This document shows positions 37,653 to 51,248 of a stretch of 64,000 nucleotides of DNA, one piece after another. The stretch spans positions 2,790,001-2,854,000 of the forward strand of contig NW_027480423.1 in the NCBI RefSeq assembly GCF_051401765.1. Direction: 5' to 3'. A program made the position numbers and the translations under genes. Source of the DNA: Calliopsis andreniformis (taxonomy: Eukaryota > Arthropoda > Insecta > Hymenoptera > Andrenidae). Below the pieces are notes generated by a model. It ran no database searches, was not told the DNA's origin, and saw nothing but the letters and a program-made list of their open reading frames with translations. Each line of letters begins with the position of its first letter. Position 1 is the stretch's first letter.

Positions 37653-40600
37653 CGCCAGGAGCATAAAATTCAATAAAGATGCAACAGCTTTTCCATCATA
37701 TAAAACGAATAATTGCAACCAGTATGAAAGCTATGGTCATTTCTACTTCACGGGCAACCTAGGCTACACCCTAGGGCGTTGTTCCTACAGATTGAATAGT
37801 TAGGGCCTTAGAAGTCAATGCCCGAAGCATAAAATGCAATAAAAATAAAACAGTTTTTCCATCATATAACAGGAATATTTGCAACCACTTTGAAAGTGAT
37901 GGTCACTTCTACGTTCCGGGCAACCTAGGCTTCACTCTAGGGCGTTGCTCCACCAGATCGAATAGCTAGGGCCTTAGACGTCAACGCCCGAAGCATAAAA
38001 TACAAAGTAAATAGTACAGTTTTTCCATTGTATAAAACGTATAATTGCTACCGGTGTGAATGTTATGGTCATTTCTACGTTCCGGGCAACCTAGGCTTCA
38101 GCCCAGGTCGTTGTTCCACCAGATGGAATAGTTAGGGCCTTAGAAGTCAACGCCCGAAGTATAAAATACAAAATAAATAGAACAGTTTTTCCATCGTATA
38201 AAACTAATAATTTCAACCAGTGTGAAAGTAATGGACATTTCTACGTTCCGGACAACCTAGGCTTCACTCTAGGGCGTTGCTCCACCACATCGAATGGCTA
38301 CGGCCTTAGAAGCCAACGCCAGAAGCATAAAATAGAATAAATATACAAGAGCTTTTCCATCGTATATCAGGAATAATTACAACCAGTGTGAAAGTGATGG
38401 TCATTTCTACGTTCCGGGCAACGTAGGATTCACTCTAGGGTGTTGTTCCAACAGATCGAACACTTAGGGCCTAAGAAGACACCGCCAGAAGCATAAAATA
38501 CAATATAAATATAACAGTTTTTCCATCGTGTAAAACGAATAATTGCTGCCGGTGTGAAAATTATGGTCATTTCTACATTCCGAGCAACCTAGGCTACACT
38601 CTAGGGCGTTGATCCACCAGATAGAATAGTTAGGGCCTTAGAAGTCAACGCCAGAAGCATAAAATTCAATAAAGATGCAACAGTTTTTCCATCGTATAGC
38701 AGGAATAATTGCAAACTGTGTGAAAGTACTGGTCATTTCTACGTTCCGGGTAACCTAGGCTTCACTCTAGGGCGTTGCTCCACCAGATCGAAAAGTTACG
38801 GCCCAAGAAGTCAACGCCAGAAGCATAAAATACGATATAAATACAACAGTTTTTCCATCGTATAAAACGAATAATTGCAACCAGTGTGAAAGTTATGGTC
38901 ATCCCTACGTTCCTGGCAACCTAGGCTTCAGCCCAGGTCGTTGTTCCACCAGATCGAATAGTTAGGGCCTAAGAAGTGAACGCCAGCAGCATAAAATACA
39001 ATAAAAATACAACAGTCTTTCCGTCCTATAACAGGAATAATTGCATCCCGTGTGAAAGTGATGGTCATTTGGACGTACCAGGCAACCTAGGCTTCACTCT
39101 AGGGCGTTGTTCCACCAGATCGAATTGTTAGGGCCTAAGAAGTCAACGCCAGAAGCATAAGATACAATATAAATATAACAGTTTTTCCATCGTATAGAAC
39201 GAATAATAGCAACCAGTGTGAAAGTTATGGTCACTTCTACGTTCCGGGCAACCTAGGCTTCACTCTAGGGCGTTGCTCCACCAGATCAAACAGTTAGGGC
39301 CTTAGAAGTCAACGCCCGAAGCATAAAATACAAAATAAATAGAACAGTTTTTCCATTGTATAAAACGAATAATAGCAACCAGTGTGAAAGTTATGGTCAT
39401 TTCTACGTTCCGGTCAACCTAGGTTTCACTCTAGGGCGTTGCTCCAACAGATTGAATAGTTAGGGCCTTAGAAGTCAACGCCGGAAGCATAAAATGCAAT
39501 AAAAATACAACAGCTTTTCCATCGTACAAAGGATTAATTGCAACCAGTTTGAAAGTGATGGTCATTTCTACGTTCCGGGCAACCTAGGCTTTACTCTAGG
39601 GCGTTGCTCCACCAGATCGAATAGTTAGTGCCTTAGAAGTCAACGCCAGAAGCATAAAACACAATATAAATACAACAGTTTTTCCATCGTATAAAACGAA
39701 TAATTTCAACCAGTGTGAATGTTATGGTCATTTCTACATTCCGAGCAACCTAGGCTTCACTCTAGGGCGTTGGTCCACCAGATAGAATAGTTAGGGCCTA
39801 AGAAGGCAACGCCAGAAGCATAAAATACAATATAAATATAACAGTTTTTCCTCCGTATAGCAGGAATAACTGCAAACAGTGTGAAAGTACTGGTCATTTC
39901 TACGTTCCGGGTAACCTAGGCTTCACTCTAGGGCGATGTTCCACCAGATCGAACAGTTAGGGCCTAAGAAGGCAACGCCAGAAGCATAAAATACAATATA
40001 AATATAACAGTTTTTCCTCCGTATAAAACGAATAATAGCAACCAGTGTGAAAGTTATGGTCATTTCTACGTTCCGGGCAACCTAGGCTTCACCCCAGGTC
40101 GTTGTTCCACCAGATCGAACAGTTAGGGCCAAAGAAGTGAACGCCAGCAGCATAAAATACAATATAAATACAACAGTTCTTCCATCATATAAAACGAATA
40201 ATTGCAACCAGTATGATAGTAATGGTCATTTCTACGTTCCGGGCAAAATAGGCTACACTCTATGGCGTTGTTCCACCAGATCGAATTGTTAGGGCCTAAG
40301 AAGTCAACGCCAGAAGCATAAGATACAATATAAATATAACAGTTTTTCCATCATATAACCGGAATAATTGCAACCAGTTTGAAAGTGATGGTCATTTCTA
40401 CGTTCCGGGCAACCTTGGCTTCACTCTAGGGCGTTGCTCCACCAGATCGAATAGTTAGGGCCTTAGAAGTCAACGCCAGAAGCATAAAATTCAATAAAGA
40501 TGCAACAGTTTTTCCATCGTATAGCAGGAATAACTGCAAACAGTGTGAAAGTACTGGTCATTTCTACGTTCCGGGTAACCTAGGCTTCACTCTAGGGCGA

Positions 40601-41122
40601 TGTTCCACCAGATCGAACAGTTAGGGCCTAAGAAGGCAACGCGAGAAGCATAAAATGCAATATAAATATAACAGCTTTTCCTCCGTATAAAACGAATAAT
40701 AGCAACCAGTGTGAAAGTTATGGTCATTTCTACGTTCCGGGCAACCTAGGCTTCACCCCAGGTCGTTGTTCCACCAGATCGAATAGTTAGGGCCAAAGAA
40801 GTGAACGCCAGCAGCATAAAATACAATATAAATACAACAGTTCTTCCATCATATAAAACGAATAATTGCAACCAGTATGATAGTAATGGTCATTTCTACG
40901 TTCCGGGCAAAATAGGCTACACTCTATGGCGTTGTTCCACCAGATCGAATTGTTAGGGCCTAAGAAGTCAACGCCAGAAGCATAAGATACAATATAAATA
41001 TAACAGTTTTTCCATCATATAACCGGAATAATTGCAACCAGTTTGAAAGTGATGGTCATTTCTACGTTCCGGGCAACCTTGGCTTCACTCTAGGGCGTTG
41101 CTCCACCAGATCGAATAGTTAG
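37653..41122 (+). repeat. 3.47 kb duplication (about 21 monomers), copy B
   Basis: Counterpart of 32841-36310. Homology continues upstream to about 37336 with offset 4646, that is 166 bp less, because this copy keeps the TTTCGATCGTGTAAAACG monomer lost at 32830 in copy A. Confidence 0.92.
40126..41122 (+). repeat. 664 bp tetramer higher-order repeat at 40.1 kb
   Basis: Tetramer phrase at 40126 and 40790, CAAAATAGG at 40244 and 40908. This copy is exactly 4812 bp from the one at 35.3 kb, so it was carried by the 3.48 kb duplication. A further single copy of the marker at 43066 comes from the 2158 bp duplication. Confidence 0.9.
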
Positions 41123-42622
41123 TGCCTTAGAAGTCAACGCCAGAAGCATAACATACAATATAAATACAACAGTTTTTCCAACGTATAAAACGAATAATTG
41201 CAACCAGTATGATAGTTATGGTCATTTCTACGTTCCGGGCAACCTAGGCTTCACTCTATGGCGTTCTTCCACTACATCGAATAGCAACGGCCTCAGAAGT
41301 CAACGCCTGAAGCATAAAATACAATAAAAATACAACAGTCTTTCCGTCCTATAACAGGAATAATTGCAACCCTTGTGAAAGTGATGGTCATTTGTACGTT
41401 CCAGGCAACCTAGGCTTCACTATAGGGCGTTGTTCCACCAGATCGAATTGTTAGGGCCTAAGAAGTCAACGCCAGAAGCATAAGATACAATATAAATATA
41501 ACAGTTTTTCCATCGTATAGAACGAATAATAGCAACCAGTGTGAAAGTTATGGTCACTTCTACGTTCCGGGCAACCTAGGCTTCACTCTAGGTCGTTGAT
41601 CCACCAGATAGAATAGTGAGGGCCTTAGAAGTCAACGCCAGAAGCATAAAATTCCATAAAGATGCAACAGCTTTTCCATCATATAAAACGAATAATTGCA
41701 ACCAGTATGAAAGCTATGGTCATTTCTACTTTACGGGCAACCTAGGCTACGCCCTAGGGCGTTGTTCCTACAGATTGAATAGTTAGGGCCTTAGAAGTCA
41801 ATGCCCGAAGCATAAGATACAATATAAATATAACAGTTTTTCCATCATATAACCGGAATAATTGCAACCAGTTTGAAAGTGATGGTCATTTCTACGTTCC
41901 GGGCAACCTTGGCTTCACTCTAGGGCGTTGCTCCACCAGATCGAATAGTTAGTGCCTTAGAAGTCAACGCCAGAAGCATAACATACAATATAAATACAAC
42001 AGTTTTTCCATCATATAAAACGAATAATTGCAACCAGTATGAAAGTTATGGTCATTTCTACGTTCCGGGCAACCTAGGCTTCACTCTATGGCCTTCTTCC
42101 ACCACATCGATTAGCTACGGCCTCAGAAGTCAACGCTTGAAGCATAAAATACAATAAAAATACAACAGTCTTTCCGTCCTATAACAGGAATAATTGCAAC
42201 CCTTGTGAAAGTGATGGTCATTTGTACGTTCCAGGCAACCTAGGCTTCACTCTAGGGCGTTGTTCCACCAGATCGAATTGTTAGGGCCTAAGAAGTCAAC
42301 GCCAGAAGCATAAGATACAATATAAATACAACAGTTTTTCAATCGTATAAAACGAGTAATTGCGACCAGTACGAAAGTTAACGTCATTTCTACGTTCCGG
42401 ACAACCTAGGCTTCACCCTAGGGCGTTGCTCTAACAGATTGAATAGTTAGGGCCTTAGAAGTCAACGCCGGAAGCATAAAATGCAATAAAAATCCATCAG
42501 TTTTTCCATCCTATAAAAGGATTAATTGCAAACAGTTTGAAAGTGATGGTCACTTCTACGTTCTGGTCAACCTAGGCTTTACCCTAGGGCGTTGCTCCAC
42601 CAGATCGAATAGTTAGTGCCTT
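40465..42622 (+). repeat. 13-monomer (2158 bp) higher-order repeat, copy A
   Basis: Tandem with 42623-44780 at offset exactly 2158 = 13 x 166 (GGGCCAAAG at 40790 and 42948; AAATTCCATAAAG at about 41649 and 43807; CAAAATAGG at 40908 and 43066). Copies share rare marks such as GGCTACGCCCTAGGG and TATGGCCTTCTTCC. About 40806-42590 also matches 17400-19190 (offset 23405). Confidence 0.93.
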
Positions 42623-44780
42623 AGAAGTCAACGCCAGAAGCATAAAATTCAATAAAGATGCAACAGTTTTTCCATCGTATAGCAGGAATAACTGCAAACA
42701 GTGTGAAAGTACTGGTCATTTCTACGTTCCGGGTAACCTAGGCTTCACTCTAGGGCGATTTTCCACCAGATCGAACAGTTAGGGCCTAAGAAGGCAACGC
42801 GAGAAGCATAAAATGCAATATAAATATAACAGCTTTTCCTCCGTATAAAACGAATAATAGCAACCAGTGTGAAAGTTATGGTCATTTCTACGTTCCGGGC
42901 AACCTAGGCTTCACCCCAGGTCGTTGTTCCACCAGATCGAATAGTTAGGGCCAAAGAAGTGAACGCCAGCAGCATAAAATACAATATAAATACAACAGTT
43001 CTTCCATCATATAAAACGAATAATTGCAACCAGTATGATAGTAATGGTCATTTCTACGTTCCGGGCAAAATAGGCTACACTCTATGGCGTTGTTCCACCA
43101 GATCGAATTGTTAGGGCCTAAGAAGTCAACGCCAGAAGCATAAGATACAATATAAATATAACAGTTTTTCCATCATATAACCGGAATAATTGCAACCAGT
43201 TTGAAAGTGATGGTCATTTCTACGTTCCGGGCAACCTTGGCTTCACTCTAGGGCGTTGCTCCACCAGATCGAATAGTTAGTGCCTTAGAAGTCAACGCCA
43301 GAAGCATAACATACAATATAAATACAACAGTTTTTCCAACGTATAAAACGAATAATTGCAACCAGTATGATAGTTATGGTCATTTCTACGTTCCGGGCAA
43401 CCTAGGCTTCACTCTATGGCGTTCTTCCACTACATCGAATAGCAACGGCCTCAGAAGTCAACGCCTGAAGCATAAAATACAATAAAAATACAACAGTCTT
43501 TCCGTCCTATAACAGGAATAATTGCAACCCTTGTGAAAGTGATGGTCATTTGTACGTTCCAGGCAACCTAGGCTTCACTATAGGGCGTTGTTCCACCAGA
43601 TCGAATTGTTAGGGCCTAAGAAGTCAACGCCAGAAGCATAAGATACAATATAAATATAACAGTTTTTCCATCGTATAGAACGAATAATAGCAACCAGTGT
43701 GAAAGTTATGGTCACTTCTACGTTCCGGGCAACCTAGGCTTCACTCTAGGTCGTTGATCCACCAGATAGAATAGTGAGGGCCTTAGAAGTCAACGCCAGA
43801 AGCATAAAATTCCATAAAGATGCAACAGCTTTTCCATCATATAAAACGAATAATTGCAACCAGTATGAAAGCTATGGTCATTTCTACTTTACGGGCAACC
43901 TAGGCTACGCCCTAGGGCGTTGTTCCTACAGATTGAATAGTTAGGGCCTTAGAAGTCAATGCCCGAAGCATAAGATACAATATAAATATAACAGTTTTTC
44001 CATCATATAACCGGAATAATTGCAACCAGTTTGAAAGTGATGGTCATTTCTACGTTCCGGGCAACCTTGGCTTCACTCTAGGGCGTTGCTCCACCAGATC
44101 GAATAGTTAGTGCCTTAGAAGTCAACGCCAGAAGCATAACATACAATATAAATACAACAGTTTTTCCATCATATAAAACGAATAATTGCAACCAGTATGA
44201 AAGTTATGGTCATTTCTACGTTCCGGGCAACCTAGGCTTCACTCTATGGCCTTCTTCCACCACATCGATTAGCTACGGCCTCAGAAGTCAACGCTTGAAG
44301 CATAAAATACAATAAAAATACAACAGTCTTTCCGTCCTATAACAGGAATAATTGCAACCCTTGTGAAAGTGATGGTCATTTGTACGTTCCAGGCAACCTA
44401 GGCTTCACTCTAGGGCGTTGTTCCACCAGATCGAATTGTTAGGGCCTAAGAAGTCAACGCCAGAAGCATAAGATACAATATAAATACAACAGTTTTTCAA
44501 TCGTATAAAACGAGTAATTGCGACCAGTACGAAAGTTAACGTCATTTCTACGTTCCGGACAACCTAGGCTTCACCCTAGGGCGTTGCTCTAACAGATTGA
44601 ATAGTTAGGGCCTTAGAAGTCAACGCCGGAAGCATAAAATGCAATAAAAATCCATCAGTTTTTCCATCCTATAAAAGGATTAATTGCAAACAGTTTGAAA
44701 GTGATGGTCACTTCTACGTTCTGGTCAACCTAGGCTTTACCCTAGGGCGTTGCTCCACCAGATCGAATAGTTAGTGCCTT
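42623..44780 (+). repeat. 13-monomer (2158 bp) higher-order repeat, copy B
   Basis: Second tandem copy. Rare differences include GGGCGATTTTCC here (near 42760) for GGGCGATGTTCC. Homology ends where the next unit reads AAAATACAATATAAACAC instead of AAAATTCAATAAAG. Confidence 0.93.
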
Positions 44781-45111
44781 AGAAGTCAACGCCAGAAGCA
44801 TAAAATACAATATAAACACAACAGTTTTTCCATCGTATAAAACGAATAATTGCTACCAGTATGGAAGTGATGGTCATTTCTACGTTCCGGGCAACCTAGG
44901 CCTCACTCTACGGCGTTGTTCCACCAGATTGAATAGTTAGGGCCTAAGAAATCAACGCCAGAAGCATAAAATACAATATAAATATAACAGTTTTTCCATT
45001 GTATAAAACGAATAATTTCAACCAGTGTGAATGTTATGGTCATTTCTACATTCCGAGCAACCTAGGCTACACTCTAGGGCGTTGATCCACCAGATAGAAT
45101 AGTTAGGGCCT

Positions 45112-48100
45112 TAGAAGTCAACGCCAGAAGCATAAAATTCAATAAAGATGCAACAGTTTTTCAATCGTATAGCAGGAATAATTGCAAACAGTGTGAAAGT
45201 ACTGGTCATTCCTACGTTCCGGGTAACCTAGGCTTCACTCTAGGGCGTTGTTCCACCAGATCGAACAGCTAGGTCCTAAGAAGGTAACGCCAGAAGCATA
45301 AAATACAATATAAATATAACAGTTTTTCCATCGTATAAAACGAATAATAGCAACCAGTGTGAAAGTTATGGTCATTTCTACGTTCCGGGCAACCTAGGCT
45401 TCACCCCAGGTCGTTGTTCCACCAGAACGAATAGTTTGGGCCTGAGAAGTGAACGCCAGCAGCATAAAATACAATATAAATACAACAGTTCTTCCATCAT
45501 ATAAAACGAATAATTGCAACCAGTATGAAAGTTATGGTCATTTCTACGTTCCGGGCAACCTAGGCTTCACTCTATGGCGTTCTTCCACCACATCGAATAG
45601 CTACGGCCTCAGAAGTCAACGCCTGAAGCATAAAATACAATAAGAATACAATAGTCTTTCCATCCTATAACAGGAATAATTGCAACCCGTGTGGAAGTGA
45701 TGGTCATTTGTACGTTCCAGGCAACCTAGGCTTCACTCTCGGGCGTTGGTCCACCAGATCGAATTGTTAGGGCCTAAGAAGTCAACGCCAGAAGCATAAG
45801 ATACAATATAAATATAACAGTTTTTCCATCGTATAGAACGAATAATAGCATTCAGTATGAAAGTTATGGTCATTTCTACGTTCCGGGCAACCTAGGCTTC
45901 ACTCTATGGCGTTCTTCCACCACATCGAATAGCTACGGCCACAGAAGTCAACGCCTGAAGCATAAAATACAATAAGAATACAATAGTCTTTCCATCCTAT
46001 AACAGGAATAATTGCAACCCGTGTGGAAGTGATGGTCATTTGTACGTTCCAGGCAACCTAGGCTTCACTCTCGGGCGTTGTTCCACCAGATCGAATTGTT
46101 AGGGCCTAAGAAGTCAACGCCAGAAGCATAAGATACAATATAAATATAACAGTTTTTCCATCGTATAAAACGAATAATAGCAACCAGTGTGAAAGTTATG
46201 GTCATTTCTACGTTCCGGCAACCTAGGCTTCACCCCAGGGCGTTGTTCCACCAGATCGAATAGTTAGGGCCTAAGAAGTGAACGCCAGAAGCATAAAATA
46301 CAATATAAATACAACAGTTTTTCTATCATATAAAACGAGTAATTGCATCCAGTATGAAAGTTGTGGTCATTTCTACTTTCCGGGCAAACTAGGCTACACC
46401 CTAGGGCGTTCCTCCAACAGATTGAATAGTTAGGGCCTTAGAAGTCAATGGCCGAAGCATAAAATGCAATAAAAATACAACAGCTTTTCCATCGTATAAA
46501 AGGATTAATTGCAACCAGCTTGAAAGTGATGGTCATTTCTACGTTCCGGGCAACCTAGGCTTCACTCTAGGGCGTTGCTCCACCAGATCGAATAGTTAGG
46601 GCCTTAGAAGTCAACGCCAGAATCATAAAATAGAATGAAGGTGCAACAGCTTTTCTATCGTATTAAACGAATAATTTCAACCAGTGTGAATGTTATGGTC
46701 ATTTCTACGTTCCGGGCAACCTTGGCTTCACTCTAGGGCGTTGCTCCACCAGATCGAATAGTTAGTGCCTTAGAAGTCAACGCCAGAAGCATAACATACA
46801 ATATAAATACAACAGTTTTTCCAACGTATAAAACGAATAATTGCAACCAGTATGATAGTTATTGTCATTTCTACGTTCCGGGCAACCTAGGCTTCACTCT
46901 ATGGCGTTCTTCCACTACATCGAATAGCAACGGCCTCAGAAGTCAACGCCTGAAGCATAAAATACAATAAAAGTACAACAGTCTTTCCGTCCTATAACAG
47001 GAATAATTGCAACCCTTGTGAAAGTGATGGTCATTTGTACGTTCCAGGCAACCTAGGCTTCACGCTAGGGCGTTGTTCCACCAGATCGAACTATTAGGGC
47101 CTAAGAAGTCAACGCCAGAAGCATAAGATACAATATAAATATAACAGTTTTTCCATCGTATAGAACGAATAATAGCAACCAGTGTGAAAGTTATGGTCAC
47201 TTCTACGTTCCGGGCAACCTAGGCTTCACTCTAGGGCGTTGCTCCACCAGATCAAACAGTTAGAGCCTTGAAGTCAACGCCCGAAGCATAAAATGCAAAA
47301 TAAATAGAACAGTTTTTCCAATGTATAAAACGAATAATAGCAACCAGTGTGAAAGTTATGGTCATTTCTACGCTCCGGGCAACCTAGGCTTCACGCTAGG
47401 GCGTTGCTCCAACAGATTGAATAGTTAGGGCCTTAGAAGTCAACGCCAGAAGCATAAGATACAATATAAATATAACAGGTTTTCCATCATATAACCGGAA
47501 TAATTGCAACCAGTTTGAAAGTGATGGTCATTTCTACGTTCCGGGCAACCTTGGCTTCACTCTAGGGCGTTGTTCCACCAGATCGAATTGTTAGGGCCTA
47601 AGAAGTCAACGCCAGAAGCATAAGATACAATATAAATATAACAGTTTTTCCATCGTATAGAACGAATAATAGCAACCAGTGTGAAAGTTATGGTCACTTC
47701 TACGTTCCGGGCAACCTAGGCTTCACTCTAGGGCGTTGCTCCACCAGATCAAACAGTTAGTTCCTTAGAAGTCAACGCCCGAAGCATAAAATACAAAATA
47801 AATAGAACAGTTTTTCCATCGTATAAAACGAGTAATAGCAACCAGTGTGAAAGTTATGGTCATTTCTACGTTCTGGCAACCTAGACTTCACCCCAGGGCG
47901 TTGTTCCACCAGATCGAATAGTTAGGGCCTAAGAAGTGAACGCCAGAAGCATAAAATACAATATAAATACAACAGTTTTTCTATCATATAAAACGAGTAA
48001 TTGCAACCAGTATGAAAGTTGTGGTCATTTCTACTTTCCGGGCAAACTAGGCTACACCCTAGGGCGTTCCTCCAACAGATTGAATAGCTAGGGCCTTAGA

Positions 48101-48428
48101 AGTCAATGGCCGAAGCATAAAATGCAATAAAAATACAACAGTTCTTCCATCATATAAAACGAATAATTGAAACCAGTATGAAAGTTATGGTCATTTCTAC
48201 GTTCCGGGCAACCTAGGCTTCACTCTATGGCGTTCTTCCACCACATCGAATATGTACGGCCTCAGAAGTCATCGCCTGAAGCATAAAATACAATAAGAAT
48301 ACAATAGTCTTTCCATCCTATAACAGGAATAATTGCAACCCGTGTGGAAGTGATGGTCATTTGTACGTTCCAGGCAACCTAGGCTTCACTCTAGGGCGTT
48401 GTTCCACCAGATCGAATTGTTAGGGCCT
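45112..48428 (+). repeat. 20-monomer (about 3317 bp) higher-order repeat, copy A
   Basis: Aligned with 48429-51248. Offset is 3317 at 45112-45820, 2985 (minus 332) from 46152, and 2819 (minus another 166) from about 46790. So this copy has two extra monomers (about 45820-46151) and one extra (about 46620-46789). From 46152 on it also equals 20091-22368. Confidence 0.88.
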
Positions 48429-51248
48429 TAGAAGTCAACGCCAGAAGCATAAAATTCAATAAAGATGCAACAGTTTTTCAATCGTATAGCAGGAATAATT
48501 GCAAACAGTGTGAAAGTACTGGTCATTCCTACGTTCCGGGTAACCTAGGCTTCACTCTAGGGCGTTGTTCCACCAGATCGAACAGCTAGGTCCTAAGAAG
48601 GTAACGCCAGAAGCATAAAATACAATATAAATATAACAGTTTTTCCATCGTATAAAACGAATAATAGCAACCAGTGTGAAAGTTATGGTCATTTCTACGT
48701 TCCGGGCAACCTAGGCTTCACCCCAGGTCGTTGTTCCACCAGAACGAATAGTTAGGGCCTGAGAAGTGAACGCCAGCAGCATAAAATACAATATAAATAC
48801 AACAGTTCTTCCATCATATAAAACGAATAATTGCAACCAGTATGAAAGTTATGGTCATTTCTACGTTCCGGGCAACCTAGGCTTCACTCTATGGCGTTCT
48901 TCCACCAAATCGAATAGCTACGGCCTCAGAAGTCAACGCCTGAAGCATAAAATACAATAAGAATACAATAGTCTTTCCATCCTATAACAGGAACAATTGC
49001 AACCCGTGTGGAAGTGATGGTCATTTGTACGTTCCAGGCAACCTAGGCTTCACTCTCGGGCGTTATTCCACCAGATCGAATTGTTAGGGCCTAAGAAGTC
49101 AACGCCAGAAGCATAAGATACAATATAAATATAACAGTTTTTCCATCGTATAAAACGAATAATAGCAACCAGTGTGAAAGTTATGGTCATTTCTACGTTC
49201 CGGCAACCTAGGCTTCACCCCAGGGCGTTGTTCCACCAGATCGAATAGTTAGGGCCTAAGAAGTGAACGCCAGAAGCATAAAATACAATATAAATACAAC
49301 AGTTTTTCTATCATATAAAACGAGTAATTGCAACCAGTATGAAAGTTGTGGTCATTTCTACTTTCCGGGCAAACTAGGCTACACCCTAGGGCGTTCCTCC
49401 AACAGATTGAATAGTTAGGGCCTTAGAAGTCAATGGCCGAAGCATAAAATGCAATAAAAATACAACAGCTTTTCCATCGTATAAAAGGATTAATTGCAAC
49501 CAGCTTGAAAGTGATGGTCATTTCTACGTTCCGGGCAACCTAGGCTTCACTCTAGGGCGTTGCTCCACCAGATCGAATAGTTAGGGCCTTAGAAGTCAAC
49601 GCCAGAATCATAACATACAATATAAATACAACAGTTTTTCCAACGTATAAAACGAATAATTGCAACCAGTATGATAGTTATTGTCATTTCTACGTTCCGG
49701 GCAACCTAGGCTTCACTCTATGGCGTTCTTCCACTACATCGAATAGCAACGGCCTCAGAAGTCAACGCCTGAAGCATAAAATACAATAAAAGTACAACAG
49801 TCTTTCCGTCCTATAACAGGAATAATTGCAACCCTTGTGAAAGTGATGGTCACTTGTACGTTCCAGGCAACCTAGGCTTCACGCTAGGGCGTTGTTCCAC
49901 CAGATCGAACTATTAGGGCCTAAGAAGTCAACGCCAGAAGCATAAGATACAATATAAATATAACAGTTTTTCCATCGTATAGAACGAATAATGGCAACCA
50001 GTGTGAAAGTTATGGTCACTTCTACGTTCCGGGAAACCTAGGCTTCACTCTAGGGCGTTGCTCCACCAGATCAAACAGTTAGAGCCTTGAAGTCAACGCC
50101 CGAAGCATAAAATGCAAAATAAATAGAACAGTTTTTCCATTGTATAAAACGAATAATAGCAACCAGTGTGAAAGTTATGGTCATTTCTACGCTCCGGGCA
50201 ACCTAGGCTTCACGCTAGGGCGTTGCTCCAACAGATTGAATAGTTAGGGCCTTAGAAGTCAACGCCAGAAGCATAAGATACAATATAAATATAACAGTTT
50301 TTCCATCATATAACCGGAATAATTGCAACCAGTTTGAAAGTGATGGTCATTTCTACGTTCCGGGCAACCTTGGCTTCACTCTAGGGCGTTGTTCCACCAG
50401 ATCGAATTGTTAGGGCCTAAGAAGTCAACGCCAGAAGCATAAGATACAATATAAATATAACAGTTTTTCCATCGTATAGAACGAATAATAGCAACCAGTG
50501 TGAAAGTTATGGTCACTTCTACGTTCCGGGCAACCTAGGCTTCACTCTAGGGCGTTGCTCCACCAGATCAAACAGTTAGTTCCTTAGAAGTCAACGCCCG
50601 AAGCATAAAATACAAAATAAATAGAACAGTTTTTCCATCGTATAAAACGAATAATAGCAACCAGTGTGAAAGTTATGGTCATTTCTACGTTCCGGCAACC
50701 TAGGCTTCACCCCAGGGCGTTGTTCCACCAGATCGAATAGTTAGGGCCTAAGAAGTGAACGCCAGAAGCATAAAATACAATATAAATACAACAGTATTTC
50801 TATCATATAAAACGAGTAATTGCAACCAGTATGAAAGTTGTGGTCATTTCTACTTTCCGGGCAAACTAGGCTACACCCTAGGGCGTTCCTCCAACAGATT
50901 GAATAGCTAGGGCCTTAGAAGTCAATGGCCGAAGCATAAAATGCAATAAAAATACAACAGTTCTTCCATCATATAAAACGAATAATTGCAACCAGTATGA
51001 AAGTTATGGTCATTTCTACGTTCCGGGCAACCTAGGCTTCACTCTATGGCGTTCTTCCACCACATCGAATAGGTACGGCCTCAGAAGTCATCGCCTGAAG
51101 CATAAAATACAATAAGAATACAATAGTCTTTCCATCCTATAACAGGAATAATTGCAACCCGTGTGGAAGTGATGGTCATTTGTACGTTCCAGGCAACCTA
51201 GGCTTCACTCTAGGGCGTTGTTCCACCCGATCGAATTGTTAGGGCCTA
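48429..51248 (+). repeat. 17-monomer shortened copy B of the 45.1 kb repeat
   Basis: Counterpart of 45112-48428 lacking three monomers in two steps. The chimeric junction reads CCAGAATCATAACATAC at about 49604, a fusion of the AATCATAAAATAC and AAGCATAACATAC variants seen separately in copy A. Confidence 0.88.
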
